Assembly (NCBI GenBank): GCA_947304135.1
Contig: CAMYZZ010000007.1
Location: 1-34,123, forward strand
DNA length: 34,123 nt
Source: an uncultured Candidatus Saccharibacteria bacterium
Lineage (GTDB): Bacteria > Patescibacteriota > Saccharimonadia > Saccharimonadales > Saccharimonadaceae
Reading direction: 5' to 3'
Shown here one piece after another: positions 22,515-30,792 of this stretch. Made by a program: the position numbers and the translations under genes. Under the pieces are notes generated by a model, which worked only from the letters and a program-made list of their open reading frames with translations, had not been told where the DNA came from and searched no databases. The stretch's first letter is position 1. Each line of letters starts with the position of its first letter.

Positions 22515-24167
22515 TTAATGTTTCACAACTTTTTTCGTCACGTCAAACTTTTCCATATAGTGCCCAGTTAAGAGTCTGGTCTGAGCATAAAACGCTGCAA
22601 AGCTCTGGTACACAATCGCCACAACCGGAGACAAAATCCACTGTAGCACCATCCCAAAGGATTTAATCTTGTTATATTTTTTTGGCCTTGGCGGGAGCAT
22701 CCTCAGCGACATAAAAATCGTAATCATAAGACCGATAGACGCAAACAGCTGAATCCAAGACACCGTGTTTGGCAAATTATATGTAAGGAGGTCCCTGGTC
22801 TGGAAATTGAGTAGTCTCGGCACCCAACCGCCAAACGCCACAATCGGACTCATCGCCGCAAGCGTCACGTGACCGTCAAGTAACCTCCAAAACTTAGCGA
22901 GTAAATACCAAAAATTCATCCTTCTACGTTTTGGATTAACCAGGCGCACGCCCACATATGCCACATCACTTGCACCATAATCCCAGCGTCTTAACTGTAC
23001 AAACTGCGCCTTAATCGTCTTTATAAACGTTTCCTCGATCACCGCATCCTGATAAATTGGTACCTTGATAGACAGCACCTCGTATTTCCCTCTAAAATGG
23101 AACAAACTGCGCCAATACTGGTGCCCGTCCTCCACAATCGTCCGCTTACTCCAGAAATTCATCTCACTCAAAGCATCTAGCGGCTGTGAGTGTGATGCAA
23201 AATTACGTAGCAGGTGCGGTCTTTTAACGTTAATTACGTTAAAGAATGAGTTAGACACCGCAATTACACGCATCGGCGCACTTGCATCCCAAATATTGTT
23301 CATAAATAGCGACACCGGCTGGAACGCCATACGTTTTCTGTCCTCATGCACTACAAATTCGTACGCAACATAATCAAGATAGCCTTCGCTCATCCTGTTG
23401 TCACTATCAAGCGACGTCACAATCACCTTCTCCGCCGAAATTCTTTCCCTTTTTACAAATCTCGCCAATCTCTCACCCGCATAGGTTAGATTTGGCCCCT
23501 TGCCCTTAATTTCGTCTGGCAACCCATCTGGGTGTTTCACCGGGATAAACGCGTAGAATGTATCTTTATACATTTCTTCTAGCTCTCTGGCACACTTCTC
23601 AATCTCTTCCCCGCCACGTTCCTCGTAACCGAACACAAAAATGATTCGCTCGTTCGGAAAACTAGTGTTTTTGACTGCCTCCACCGTTGGTACGAGCGTT
23701 TCCATCCCCTCGTTATAAGCCACCATGATCACAGCGTGATATATCGACTCTGGGTCTGGGAAATCGTCTGGCGATACCGTCATCGCACGCAAATTTTCTA
23801 CGTGGTCATCAAACTCAAACTCATCAGAATTCCTACCGCGCAATTTTTCAAAATTATCATGCGGGTTCTGAGTCTCTTCCAACCTCTTATGCCAATCCAC
23901 CTTCATAGCGTCTTGGATATCCTTGTAACCCTGCACCGTCCGCACAGCCACACCCACCGCCTTCACAAGTGTAATTGTAATAATAATCAAAAGATAAATC
24001 GCTGCCACCATCGGTGAAATAATCGAAAAAATAAATAGCGCCGCAATCATGGAATATGATAAGGCGCCTGGCAAAATCTCAAAAAAACGATACAACTTGG
24101 TTCGCTTGCCAAGAGGAATCTCAAGATCATCATCGAGCATTGTTTTATCAGAATTCATTTTTTCCAT
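22515..24167 (-). CDS. Membrane-bound family 2 glycosyltransferase
   Basis: The product is 550 aa. It is a processive-type GT2 related to cellulose and hyaluronan synthases. Two TM helices lie at the N-terminus (about residues 35-75), the catalytic domain is in the cytoplasm, and about three to four TM helices are near the C-terminus. The catalytic signatures are VTSLDSDNRM (DxD), IVEDGHQYWR (general base Asp) and QLRRWDYG, the QxxRW motif of processive enzymes. It probably polymerises a surface polysaccharide from nucleotide sugars, and the neighbouring rfb and ugd genes supply such donors. It follows the small membrane protein at 24186 by 18 bases, with GGGTGGATGG as ribosome site. The actual polymer cannot be told from sequence. 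Confidence 0.88.
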   Translation of the reverse strand: MEKMNSDKTMLDDDLEIPLGKRTKLYRFFEILPGALSYSMIAALFIFSIISPMVAAIYLLIIITITLVKAVGVAVRTVQGYKDIQDAMKVDWHKRLEETQNPHDNFEKLRGRNSDEFEFDDHVENLRAMTVSPDDFPDPESIYHAVIMVAYNEGMETLVPTVEAVKNTSFPNERIIFVFGYEERGGEEIEKCARELEEMYKDTFYAFIPVKHPDGLPDEIKGKGPNLTYAGERLARFVKRERISAEKVIVTSLDSDNRMSEGYLDYVAYEFVVHEDRKRMAFQPVSLFMNNIWDASAPMRVIAVSNSFFNVINVKRPHLLRNFASHSQPLDALSEMNFWSKRTIVEDGHQYWRSLFHFRGKYEVLSIKVPIYQDAVIEETFIKTIKAQFVQLRRWDYGASDVAYVGVRLVNPKRRRMNFWYLLAKFWRLLDGHVTLAAMSPIVAFGGWVPRLLNFQTRDLLTYNLPNTVSWIQLFASIGLMITIFMSLRMLPPRPKKYNKIKSFGMVLQWILSPVVAIVYQSFAAFYAQTRLLTGHYMEKFDVTKKVVKH

Positions 24168-24185
24168 CCATCCACCCTTTTCTTT

Positions 24186-24593
24186 TTAGCCTTCCCCAAG
24201 TAGCCTTACTAGCACAATCAGTGCCCCTACCAAAATTGCCAGACTCATAGTTAGAAATGCTTTTGCCGAACCCTCACCACGACGGTTGCATAGTCTAATC
24301 GCAATCAAATTATGTAGCACTCCGATAATTAGTGCCACCATCGGAAAAGCAAACATCGAGGTCCAAGAGCCGTCTCTATATCCACCGGCCGAACGCATCC
24401 CAGTTAGATCGTTGCCAGCAAAACTGCCGATGTCACTATAGCCAGTCTTCACAATGGCCGAAGACGGCGAAAGCGTCGCAAGCGAAAAAATCAAAAACAT
24501 AAAAGACAGTAACATCACAAAAATCATCAAGACAAAAAGCCCCCGATGTTCTCTGTAAACTGACCTTAGATTCTCTAGTAAGCTGTTTTTCAT
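24186..24593 (-). CDS. Small membrane protein of the glycosyltransferase operon
   Basis: The product is 135 aa. Three TM helices are predicted: about residues 18-42 (GLFVLMIFVMLLSFMFLIFSLA), 78-98 and 108-131, with an extracellular Gly/Ser-rich loop between the first two. I recognise no family. It lies directly upstream of, and in one transcript with, the GT2, so an accessory role in polysaccharide export is a guess from context. The ATG lies 13 bases after TGA-TATAAT with no Shine-Dalgarno, so the leader is only about seven bases. Confidence 0.7.
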   Translation of the reverse strand: MKNSLLENLRSVYREHRGLFVLMIFVMLLSFMFLIFSLATLSPSSAIVKTGYSDIGSFAGNDLTGMRSAGGYRDGSWTSMFAFPMVALIIGVLHNLIAIRLCNRRGEGSAKAFLTMSLAILVGALIVLVRLLGEG

Positions 24594-24606
24594 GACTGCT
24601 AGAAAA

Positions 24607-24615
24607 ATTATATCA
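24607..24615 (-). promoter_or_regulatory. Extended -10 promoter of the glycosyltransferase operon
   Basis: TGA-TATAAT lies at 24615..24607 on the minus strand, between rfbB and the small membrane protein. Confidence 0.6.
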
Positions 24616-24635
24616 TAAAAAGAATGAAAAAGATA

Positions 24636-25628
24636 TTAATTCCCTAGCCACTCCGGATGCGTCAAATACCAGTCCACCGTCTTTGCGATTCCGTCTTCAA
24701 ACTTCGTCTCTGGCTCCCAACCGAGCTCAGTCTTAATCTTAGTTGGATCAATCGCATAACGCAAATCATGTCCCTTTCGATCCTCAACAAACTCAATCAA
24801 ATCCTCACCCTTGCCAAGCCTTGCCAAAATCAGCTTTGCGATATCGATATTTCGCATTTCGTTATGGCCACCGATACAATACCTCTCCCCCGCCGGCGCA
24901 TTATGATAAACCATATCAATTGCCTTACAGTGATCATCCACATACAACCAATCGCGAATATTCTCTCCAGCTCCATAAATTGGCACCTTCTCATCTTTAA
25001 GCGCCTTTCTAATAATCGTCGGAATTAGCTTCTCATAGTGCTGATAAGCACCATAATTATTTGAACAGTTCGTAATATTCACATTCATCTTAAACGTTTC
25101 GTGATAGGCCCTTGCCACCATATCTGAGCCAGCCTTAGATGCGGAATAAGGCGAATTCGGCTGAATCTGTCTTTCCTCGTTAAAATAGCCCTCCGGCCCG
25201 AGCGTGCCAAACACCTCGTCCGTAGAAATGTGTACAAACTTGTTCAAACTTCCCTCGCCCCATTTCTCGCGCGCAACATCAAGTAGTACTTGCGTTCCTA
25301 ATACATTTGTCTCTGTAAAAATCCGCGGATTTTTAATCGAATTATCAACATGGCTCTCCGCCGCAAAATGAATCACCCCGTCAATTTCATATTCATCAAA
25401 CACACGTTTTACATGCTCTGCGTCGCAGATATCGCCCTTTATAAACTGCACTTGCTCACCTGTCGCGTTTCCGTCCAAATCCACAAACGGCGCCAAATTC
25501 GCCAAGTTTCCAGCATATGTCAGCTTATCAAAAACGACTAATTTATCCTCCGGATGCCGAGCTACATAATAATGCACAAAATTGCTACCGATAAACCCCG
25601 CTGCCCCAGTTACTAGAATGTTGGCCAT
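24636..25628 (-). CDS. rfbB: dTDP-glucose 4,6-dehydratase
   Basis: The product is 330 aa. It converts dTDP-glucose to dTDP-4-keto-6-deoxyglucose, the second step to dTDP-rhamnose. It is an extended SDR with the NAD motif GAAGFIGSNF, the catalytic STDEVFGTLG (Asp-Glu), and YSASKAGSD (YxxxK). The substrate segment NCSNNYGAYQHYEKLIPT is typical of RmlB. It overlaps rfbC by 16 bases and ends the operon. The product is also the branch point for dTDP-amino sugars, which fits the aminotransferase at 33216. Confidence 0.96.
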   Translation of the reverse strand: MANILVTGAAGFIGSNFVHYYVARHPEDKLVVFDKLTYAGNLANLAPFVDLDGNATGEQVQFIKGDICDAEHVKRVFDEYEIDGVIHFAAESHVDNSIKNPRIFTETNVLGTQVLLDVAREKWGEGSLNKFVHISTDEVFGTLGPEGYFNEERQIQPNSPYSASKAGSDMVARAYHETFKMNVNITNCSNNYGAYQHYEKLIPTIIRKALKDEKVPIYGAGENIRDWLYVDDHCKAIDMVYHNAPAGERYCIGGHNEMRNIDIAKLILARLGKGEDLIEFVEDRKGHDLRYAIDPTKIKTELGWEPETKFEDGIAKTVDWYLTHPEWLGN

Positions 25629-26206
25629 TTTTGATCCTTTTCGCTAATTATTAATTTATCTTCGCCACCTATCTCATCAATTGGCCAATCAATCCCCACA
25701 GAGTTCCACAAAACCCCGCCCTCATCGTCTGGATGATAAAAATCATCAACCTTATAAGCAAACTCCGCCGTTTCCGAAAGTACCAAAAAGCCATGTGCAA
25801 ATCCGCGTGGTATAAAGAACTGCTTTTTATTTTCTGCGGACAGCCTAACCGCAAAATGCTTACCATAAGTTTCCGAATCCGGGCGCATGTCCACTGCCAC
25901 ATCAAACACCTCGCCACTCACTACGCGCACTAGTTTTGCCTGAGAATGTTCCTTTTGGTAATGTAACCCACGCAGAACTCCCCTAGACGACTTACTTTGA
26001 TTATCCTGTACAAATTCGCAGTCAATATCAAACTCTTCAAAGTCTCGCTTAGAATATGTCTCCATAAAATAGCCGCGCCCATCCTCAAAAACGCGTGGAG
26101 TAATTACCTTGAGACCAGCAATTTCCGTCCCCTCGCATTGAAAATTACCACCTTCAACCGTTCTCGTAGCTTCTTCTGTGATTAATTCTGTCATCTCGTC
26201 ATCCAT
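25613..26206 (-). CDS. rfbC: dTDP-4-dehydrorhamnose 3,5-epimerase
   Basis: The product is 197 aa, a cupin that epimerises C3 and C5. The family signatures are DGRGYFMETYSKRDFEEF, VQDNQSKSSRGVLRGLHYQ (catalytic His), VDMRPDSETYGKH (Asp), FIPRGFAHGFLVLSE and EFAYKVDDFYHPDDE. About 20 extra residues precede the core. The start shares TAATG with the rfbA stop, and GGAGG lies upstream. Confidence 0.96.
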   Translation of the reverse strand: MDDEMTELITEEATRTVEGGNFQCEGTEIAGLKVITPRVFEDGRGYFMETYSKRDFEEFDIDCEFVQDNQSKSSRGVLRGLHYQKEHSQAKLVRVVSGEVFDVAVDMRPDSETYGKHFAVRLSAENKKQFFIPRGFAHGFLVLSETAEFAYKVDDFYHPDDEGGVLWNSVGIDWPIDEIGGEDKLIISEKDQKWPTF

Positions 26207-27111
26207 TATTTCTTTTCCTCCGCTAAATCTTTTAGATATTGACCGTATTCAGTTTTCATTAGAGGCTTTGCAAGCTTTGTTAGCTGCTCGCCCGTAATCC
26301 AGCCATTTTCATAAGCCATCTCGTCCGGCGAGCAAATCTGTAGCCCTTGACGTTTTTCAATCGTCTGCACAAACTGCGCTGTTTCTAGAAGCGCGTCGTG
26401 CGTGCCAGTATCAAACCAAGCCGTTCCACGCCCAAGCTCCTCAACGTTCAATCTGCCCTGTTTCAAATATGCTTCCTGCACCGAAGTAATCTCCAGCTCT
26501 CCTCTGGCACTTGGCTTAACTTTCTTCGCGATTTCCGCTACATCATTTGGAAAGAAATATAACCCAGGAATCGCCAAATCAGACTTCGGACGCTCTGGCT
26601 TTTCCTCTATAGATACTGCCTTGCCATTTTTGTCGCATTTTACTACACCATATCTGCGGGGATCTTTTACGTGATAGCCAAAAATCGTCGCTTCATTCTT
26701 CCTGCTTGACGCCATCTCCAGAGTTCTTCTTAGAGTCTCGCCATAGAAAAGATTGTCGCCCAAAATTAATGCAACGCTGCTATCACCAATAAACTCTTCG
26801 CCCAATATAAACGCCTCCGCCAAACCTTTTGGGTTATCCTGAATCTTATACTCCAGAGTCATTCCCCACTGCGAGCCATCACCAAGTAGATTCTTAAAAA
26901 TTGCATTGTCGCGCGGCGTGGTGATAATCAAAACCTCGCGAATTCCCGTCAGCATCAAAACAGAAAGTGGATAGTATATCATTGGCTTATCATAGACTGG
27001 CATCAACTGTTTAGAAATCGCTAGCGTCAAAGGATAAAGCCTCGTTCCACTACCACCAGCTAAAATAATCCCCTTTCGATTTATTGCTTTTTTCGGCTTA
27101 ATCTTAAACAT
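26206..27111 (-). CDS. rfbA: Glucose-1-phosphate thymidylyltransferase
   Basis: The product is 301 aa. It forms dTDP-glucose from dTTP and glucose-1-phosphate, the first step of the pathway. The nucleotide-binding [41 protein letters not shown] and [19 protein letters not shown] match RmlA. The length is normal. It overlaps rfbD by eight bases with AAAGGAG as ribosome site. Confidence 0.97.
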   Translation of the reverse strand: MFKIKPKKAINRKGIILAGGSGTRLYPLTLAISKQLMPVYDKPMIYYPLSVLMLTGIREVLIITTPRDNAIFKNLLGDGSQWGMTLEYKIQDNPKGLAEAFILGEEFIGDSSVALILGDNLFYGETLRRTLEMASSRKNEATIFGYHVKDPRRYGVVKCDKNGKAVSIEEKPERPKSDLAIPGLYFFPNDVAEIAKKVKPSARGELEITSVQEAYLKQGRLNVEELGRGTAWFDTGTHDALLETAQFVQTIEKRQGLQICSPDEMAYENGWITGEQLTKLAKPLMKTEYGQYLKDLAEEKK

Positions 27112-28216
27112 CCTGCTCCTTTGCTTTTAAATTACCAGTTTCCTTTAAATAACGCCTTAGGGCATCTTCCCAATCCGCTATAACAACCCGCGCGTCAAGC
27201 AATTTCTGTTTGCTCATTTGTGAATTAAGCGGCCTCTTGGCTACAATTCTCTTTTCGCCCTTTGCAGCCGCTTTCTGCTCGGCCTCAGCTTCATATTCTG
27301 CACTAGAAATACCAATTACATCACAAGAAATGCCTACTAGCTCATAAATTTTTTTCGTAAAATCAGCCCAGGTCGTAAAACCTTCGTTTGTCGCGTTGTA
27401 GATTCCAAATGGAATTTGCTTATAGACTGCCTGATAGATAATATCAGCCAAATCCTTTGTATAAGTTGGGCTGCCGTGTTGGTCGCTCACCACACGCACC
27501 TCAGCTTGTTGCTCCTCTCCGCCCTTCACTGCTTCTTCCTGTGCTTTACCAGCCCTAATCATTGTGTCAACAAAATTCTTTCCGCCCTTGCCATAGAGCC
27601 AAGCCGTGCGGAAAATATAATATTTTCCAGTTTTACCCATCTGTTGTTCAATAGCTTGCTCTCCAGCCAGCTTAGTTCTACCATAAACACTTTGTGGATT
27701 CTTCTCGTCGTCTTCAGAGTAGACATTTTTTTCCGGCTCCATGTCTAGCTCTGCCATATTCTCCTGTATTGGCTTCGCGCCGCCAAAAACATAATCCGTC
27801 GAAACATGCACCAAAATTGCACCAGCACCGCCACCAACTTTATCGCTTGCCCCATTTTCACTTTCAGTCGCTACCGCGGCCTTAGCTAAATTCTCTGGAC
27901 CCAGAGCGTTCACCCTCTCTGCTGTTTTCTCTGCCTGCTCCGCGCCATCCACATTGGTATATGCTGCGCAGTTAATGATTAAGTTAGGCTTAACCTTGTC
28001 AACCAATGTTTTTACTGCTTCTAGATCCGTAATATCGAGCGCGTGCCTATTACTCGTCTGACTAATTTCATTTTTGCCGTTGGCATCAACATTATCCACC
28101 CCAATCGAGCGGTCAGTCAAAATAATTTCATTCGCCTGGCCGTCAGGGTCTTTTTCAAATCGCTTGCGCACTGCCTGTGCCAGCATCCCCTTCGCACCAG
28201 TAATCAAAATTCTCAT
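27104..28216 (-). CDS. rfbD: dTDP-4-dehydrorhamnose reductase, enlarged
   Basis: The product is 370 aa, about 70 longer than usual. It reduces the 4-keto sugar to dTDP-L-rhamnose. The NADPH motif [44 protein letters not shown] (YxxxK), FRTAWLYG and NATNEG are all present. The additional length comes from charged insertions (after ILTDRS, after VATESENG, around [13 protein letters not shown], and [10 protein letters not shown]), which are likely surface loops. It is the first gene of rfbDACB. TATAAT is followed by exactly six bases and the ATG, so the operon mRNA is predicted to be leaderless. Confidence 0.93.
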   Translation of the reverse strand: MRILITGAKGMLAQAVRKRFEKDPDGQANEIILTDRSIGVDNVDANGKNEISQTSNRHALDITDLEAVKTLVDKVKPNLIINCAAYTNVDGAEQAEKTAERVNALGPENLAKAAVATESENGASDKVGGGAGAILVHVSTDYVFGGAKPIQENMAELDMEPEKNVYSEDDEKNPQSVYGRTKLAGEQAIEQQMGKTGKYYIFRTAWLYGKGGKNFVDTMIRAGKAQEEAVKGGEEQQAEVRVVSDQHGSPTYTKDLADIIYQAVYKQIPFGIYNATNEGFTTWADFTKKIYELVGISCDVIGISSAEYEAEAEQKAAAKGEKRIVAKRPLNSQMSKQKLLDARVVIADWEDALRRYLKETGNLKAKEQDV

Positions 28217-28222
28217 AGAATA

Positions 28223-28247
28223 ATTATACTACAGAGACTAGCCTCTG
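28223..28247 (-). promoter_or_regulatory. rfb operon promoter with overlapping palindrome
   Basis: The -10 TATAAT is at 28228..28223, without the TGn extension. CAGAGACTAGCCTCTG (28232-28247) is a near-perfect 16-bp palindrome (14 of 16) lying in the spacer, a plausible repressor site. Confidence 0.5.
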
Positions 28248-28259
28248 CATTGTTGAAGT

Positions 28260-28796
28260 TTAATTTAGTGCCGCCACGCCAACGTTGAGATAGGTTGCAA
28301 AAGTCACCCAGAGAAGATATGGAAGCAAGCACCAGAACGCGCCCCTATTTAGACGATGCGCCAAAATCGTCAGCGCCAAAATCATAGCCCACATTACGAT
28401 GATCCACCCTAGCGCAAACCATCTCAGTTCCAACTTAAAGAAGAAAATAGACCATAAGAAGTTAAATACTAGCTGAACTCCATATAGTACCAGCGCGGCT
28501 TTCCCAGTCCTAACTTTTTTAACGCTCTCGGCATTTCTCTTTCCGCTATGTGCCCGGATAGCCATTGCTATAAGATAGCTCGCAACACCCATCAACACAT
28601 AAAGAATTGTCCAAGCAATTGGGAACAAGATAGCCGGCGGTGCAAGTGGTGGCTGATTAAAATCACCAAACTTTTTCATTGCATCCATTGTGAGCACTGC
28701 CGACACACCACCAACCGCAAGTGGTATAACGATCGCTACCGCTATCCGCCAAATTTTACCCCACGCTGTTAGTTTTTTGGTTTTCTTGCCCACCAT
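28260..28796 (-). CDS. TspO/MBR-family membrane protein
   Basis: The product is 178 aa with five TM helices. TspO proteins bind porphyrins and sterols and are tied to tetrapyrrole turnover and stress. The signatures are FNQPPLAPPAILFPIAWTIL, GVQLVFNFLWSIFFFKLELRW and LLPYLLWVTFATYLNVGVAALN, which correspond to the conserved helices and their Trp, Asn and Pro residues. An N-terminal basic segment (VGKKTKKLTAWGK) precedes helix 1. It has its own promoter and a TAGGAGAG ribosome site. An organism with a small genome may rely on host or environmental tetrapyrroles, but that is speculation. Confidence 0.9.
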   Translation of the reverse strand: MVGKKTKKLTAWGKIWRIAVAIVIPLAVGGVSAVLTMDAMKKFGDFNQPPLAPPAILFPIAWTILYVLMGVASYLIAMAIRAHSGKRNAESVKKVRTGKAALVLYGVQLVFNFLWSIFFFKLELRWFALGWIIVMWAMILALTILAHRLNRGAFWCLLPYLLWVTFATYLNVGVAALN

Positions 28797-28829
28797 AAGT
28801 GTCTCTCCTAATGATTATTTCTTAAAGCC

Positions 28830-28838
28830 ATTATAACA
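28830..28838 (-). promoter_or_regulatory. Extended -10 promoter of the TspO gene
   Basis: TGT-TATAAT lies at 28838..28830 on the minus strand, about 35 bases before the ATG. Confidence 0.6.
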
Positions 28839-28852
28839 CATCCCCCAAGTTC

Positions 28853-30040
28853 TTAGTCTCTTCCCCAAAGATCCCTTGTATAAATTTTTTGCTCAACGTC
28901 TTTTAGCTCATTCTCCATTCGATTTGCTAAGATAACAGATGAAATATCCTTAAACTCTTCCATATTATGGACCACCCTAATTCCTTCAAACTCGTCGCCA
29001 GCAATCGTCGGTTCATAAATCACTACGCGCTTCCCCGCCGCACGTAGCTTCAAAATAATATCCTGAATTGCCGATGAGCGAAAATTATCTGAGCCGCTTT
29101 TCATCGTCAAGCGATAAACTCCAACCACCTCCGGCTTCATCTCTAAAATCTCATCCACAACGAACTGTTTGCGTGTCTCATTGGCTTTTACGATTGCCTC
29201 AATCAAGTTCTGTGGCACATTTTCATAATTTGCAAGCAGCTGCTTTGTATCCTTCGGCAAACAGTAGCCACCATAGCCAAATGAAGGATTATTATAGAAA
29301 TCTCCTACCCTTGGGTCCAAACACACGCCCTTAATAATCTCGCGCGCATTAAGTCCTTTTACGTCGGCATAAGTATCAAGCTCGTTAAAATAGGATACGC
29401 GAAGCGCCAAATAAGTATTCGCAAAAAGCTTCACCGCCTCAGCCTCAGTACTGCCCATAAATAGCACAGGCGTATTTTCATCCAGAGAAGCTTCCTTTAA
29501 TAACTCTGCAAATCGTGTTCCAGATTCGCCGTGTGAGCCAACAATAATCCTGGATGGATGCAAGTTATCATAAAGCGCTTTCCCTTCCCTCAAAAATTCT
29601 GGAGAGAAAAAGATATCTAGCTCTGGATATCTCTCTTTCATTCTAGAGACATAGCCAACAGGAATTGTTGATTTAATCACAACTGCCGGAACAACATCTC
29701 CAAAATCGCCGCCAGCACGCAGCCCTTCAATTTTATCCAAGATATCTTCAACGGACGACGTATCAAAATAATTTTTCTCGGAATCATAATTTGTTGGTGT
29801 AGAAATAATAACAAACTCTGCCCCAGAAAACGCCTCCTTATAATCTAGCGTAGCGGTGAGATTTAGCTCCTTCTCAGCGAAATATTTTTCAATGTATTCA
29901 TCTTGAATCGGAGACTTACGATGATTAATCATCTCCACTTTTTCTGGGATAATGTCAAGCGCAAACACTTCATGCCTTTGCGCCAGAAGCGTCGCCAGCG
30001 ACAACCCAACATAGCCTGTGCCTGCGATTGCGATTTTCAT
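28853..30040 (-). CDS. ugd: UDP-glucose 6-dehydrogenase
   Basis: The product is 395 aa. I start at MKIAIAGTGYVGLSLATLLA (30040), since the 35 extra codons of the track ORF contain the promoter. It oxidises UDP-glucose to UDP-glucuronate using NAD. The Rossmann motif GTGYVG, STPTNYD, KSTIPVG, FSPEFLREGKA and SFGYGGYCLPKDTKQL with the catalytic Cys are present. The length and N-terminus resemble the E. coli-type Ugd. The product is a donor for acidic surface polysaccharides, consistent with the adjacent rhamnose and glycosyltransferase genes. TGG-TATAAT is followed by seven bases and the ATG, so the mRNA is predicted to be leaderless. Confidence 0.94.
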   Translation of the reverse strand: MKIAIAGTGYVGLSLATLLAQRHEVFALDIIPEKVEMINHRKSPIQDEYIEKYFAEKELNLTATLDYKEAFSGAEFVIISTPTNYDSEKNYFDTSSVEDILDKIEGLRAGGDFGDVVPAVVIKSTIPVGYVSRMKERYPELDIFFSPEFLREGKALYDNLHPSRIIVGSHGESGTRFAELLKEASLDENTPVLFMGSTEAEAVKLFANTYLALRVSYFNELDTYADVKGLNAREIIKGVCLDPRVGDFYNNPSFGYGGYCLPKDTKQLLANYENVPQNLIEAIVKANETRKQFVVDEILEMKPEVVGVYRLTMKSGSDNFRSSAIQDIILKLRAAGKRVVIYEPTIAGDEFEGIRVVHNMEEFKDISSVILANRMENELKDVEQKIYTRDLWGRD

Positions 30041-30047
30041 ATCAATA

Positions 30048-30056
30048 ATTATACCA
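30048..30056 (-). promoter_or_regulatory. Extended -10 promoter of ugd, leaderless start
   Basis: TGG-TATAAT lies at 30056..30048 on the minus strand, then tattgat, then the ATG at 30040. Confidence 0.65.
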
Positions 30057-30088
30057 CGTATCCGAACAATTATTTTACCATTTACATC

Positions 30089-30117
30089 TTGACTTTTGAA
30101 TAAAAATTTGATACAAT
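30089..30117 (+). promoter_or_regulatory. Promoter of a very short RNA
   Basis: TTGACT (30089-30094), exactly 17 bases, then TGA-TACAAT (-10 at 30112-30117). Confidence 0.7.
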
Positions 30118-30123
30118 AAAAGT

Positions 30124-30173
30124 ATATTCGGGAATACCCGTCCACCCCAACCGCAAGGTTGGGGGATATTTTT
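30124..30173 (+). ncRNA. Candidate ~50-nt two-hairpin RNA next to the PemK gene
   Basis: A strong promoter and an intrinsic terminator are only about 50 nt apart. The RNA would contain CGGG-aata-CCCG and then CCCCAACC-gcaa-GGTTGGGG with a U tail. There is no start codon. Its end touches the convergent stop of the PemK/MazF-like gene. It could be an antisense or antitoxin-like regulator, or simply a terminated leader whose gene has been lost. Confidence 0.55.
30145..30173 (+). terminator. Intrinsic terminator of the short RNA
   Basis: CCCCAACC-gcaa-GGTTGGGG, an 8-bp perfect stem with a GNRA loop, followed by GATATTTTT. The reverse direction has no T-run. Confidence 0.75.
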
Positions 30174-30598
30174 ACTTATATAATTTATGGAACCCAGTCT
30201 TTACTAACTCCAGATCTGAATCCGGCACGGTCCCCATCTTCTCGTATAGACGAAAGACGCTGAAAGTCCTCACCTGCGACAATACTGCGACCTGCTTTCT
30301 ATTCTTAAAGACAAAAGGTACATACCACGTGCCTTCATGTGCTTGAGAAGTAAGTGGCACACCCAGGAAGCCCATTTTACTGAGTTTTTTTCAGCACAAG
30401 AACCGGCCTAGAAAATTCTTGATTTTTACCATTTATCTCTATCCCTACATTCTCGCCCACTGCACACCACCAAACATCGCCTTCCCTGAATTCATGAGAA
30501 ACCCCCATATAGTGTAGTTTTGATTTCAAGTCAATCCAATCGCCAAAACATTTTCTGGCGTCCAATTCGTCGTTGCTGATCTTTTTATTTTCTGCCAT
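30172..30598 (-). pseudogene. PemK/MazF-family toxin interrupted by a frameshift
   Basis: Two track ORFs in different frames (30377-30670 and 30172-30375) together make one PemK/MazF-like endoribonuclease of about 142 aa. Read from MAENKKISND (ATG 30598), the first part has REGDVWWCAVGENVGIEING and FSRPVLVLKK. The second part continues as LSKMGFLGVPLTSQ, then KQVAVLSQVRTFSVFRLYEKMG and SDLELV. The break falls in a run of seven A (CTG AAA AAA ACT CAG TAA). Reading six A gives LKKLSKMGFLG, which restores the family sequence exactly. It may be an inactivated toxin, a slippage- or phase-controlled gene, or a sequencing error. No MazE-like antitoxin gene is adjacent. It has its own promoter, whose -10 is overlapped by GTTGTA. 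Confidence 0.8.
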
Positions 30599-30635
30599 TT
30601 TTAGTAAATTCCTTAGTATTACCTCTATTAATTCA

Positions 30636-30681
30636 ATTCTACAACAATTCGCTTGACAAATCAATAGCATTATTTCATAAT
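30636..30681. promoter_or_regulatory. Overlapping divergent promoters (PemK and ImmA side)
   Basis: The minus-strand set is TTGATT (30664..30659), 17 bases, TAGAAT (30641..30636), serving pemK. The plus-strand set is TTGACA (30653-30658), 17 bases, CATAAT (30676-30681), serving the immA side with a leader of about 105 nt. The two promoters interleave, so the polymerases should exclude one another and one regulator could control both. Confidence 0.6.
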
Positions 30682-30753
30682 GCTTATGCTTTATTTGAGC
30701 GCTATGTTAAACTGCCCCCGGCTATCTCCGCAAAAAGCATCCTCATTTGAAGA

Positions 30754-30782
30754 TTGCATTAAACATTGACTTGGTGTATAAT
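30754..30782 (+). promoter_or_regulatory. Second promoter of immA, near-leaderless
   Basis: TTGCAT (30754-30759), exactly 17 bases, then TATAAT (30777-30782). The ATG at 30793 would be only three to five bases from the 5' end. No Shine-Dalgarno is present. Confidence 0.6.
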
Positions 30783-30792
30783 TACCCCACAC

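Noticed and set aside
30375-30390. Programmed -1 ribosomal frameshift in the PemK gene
   Set aside because: The A7 tract is slippery, but the required change is +1 (or loss of one A). A -1 shift gives a sequence unlike the family.
30680-30771. Small ORF (MLMLYLSAML...) between the plus-strand promoter and immA
   Set aside because: It is under 30 codons, has no ribosome site, and its first ATG overlaps the -10 element. It is probably leader sequence.
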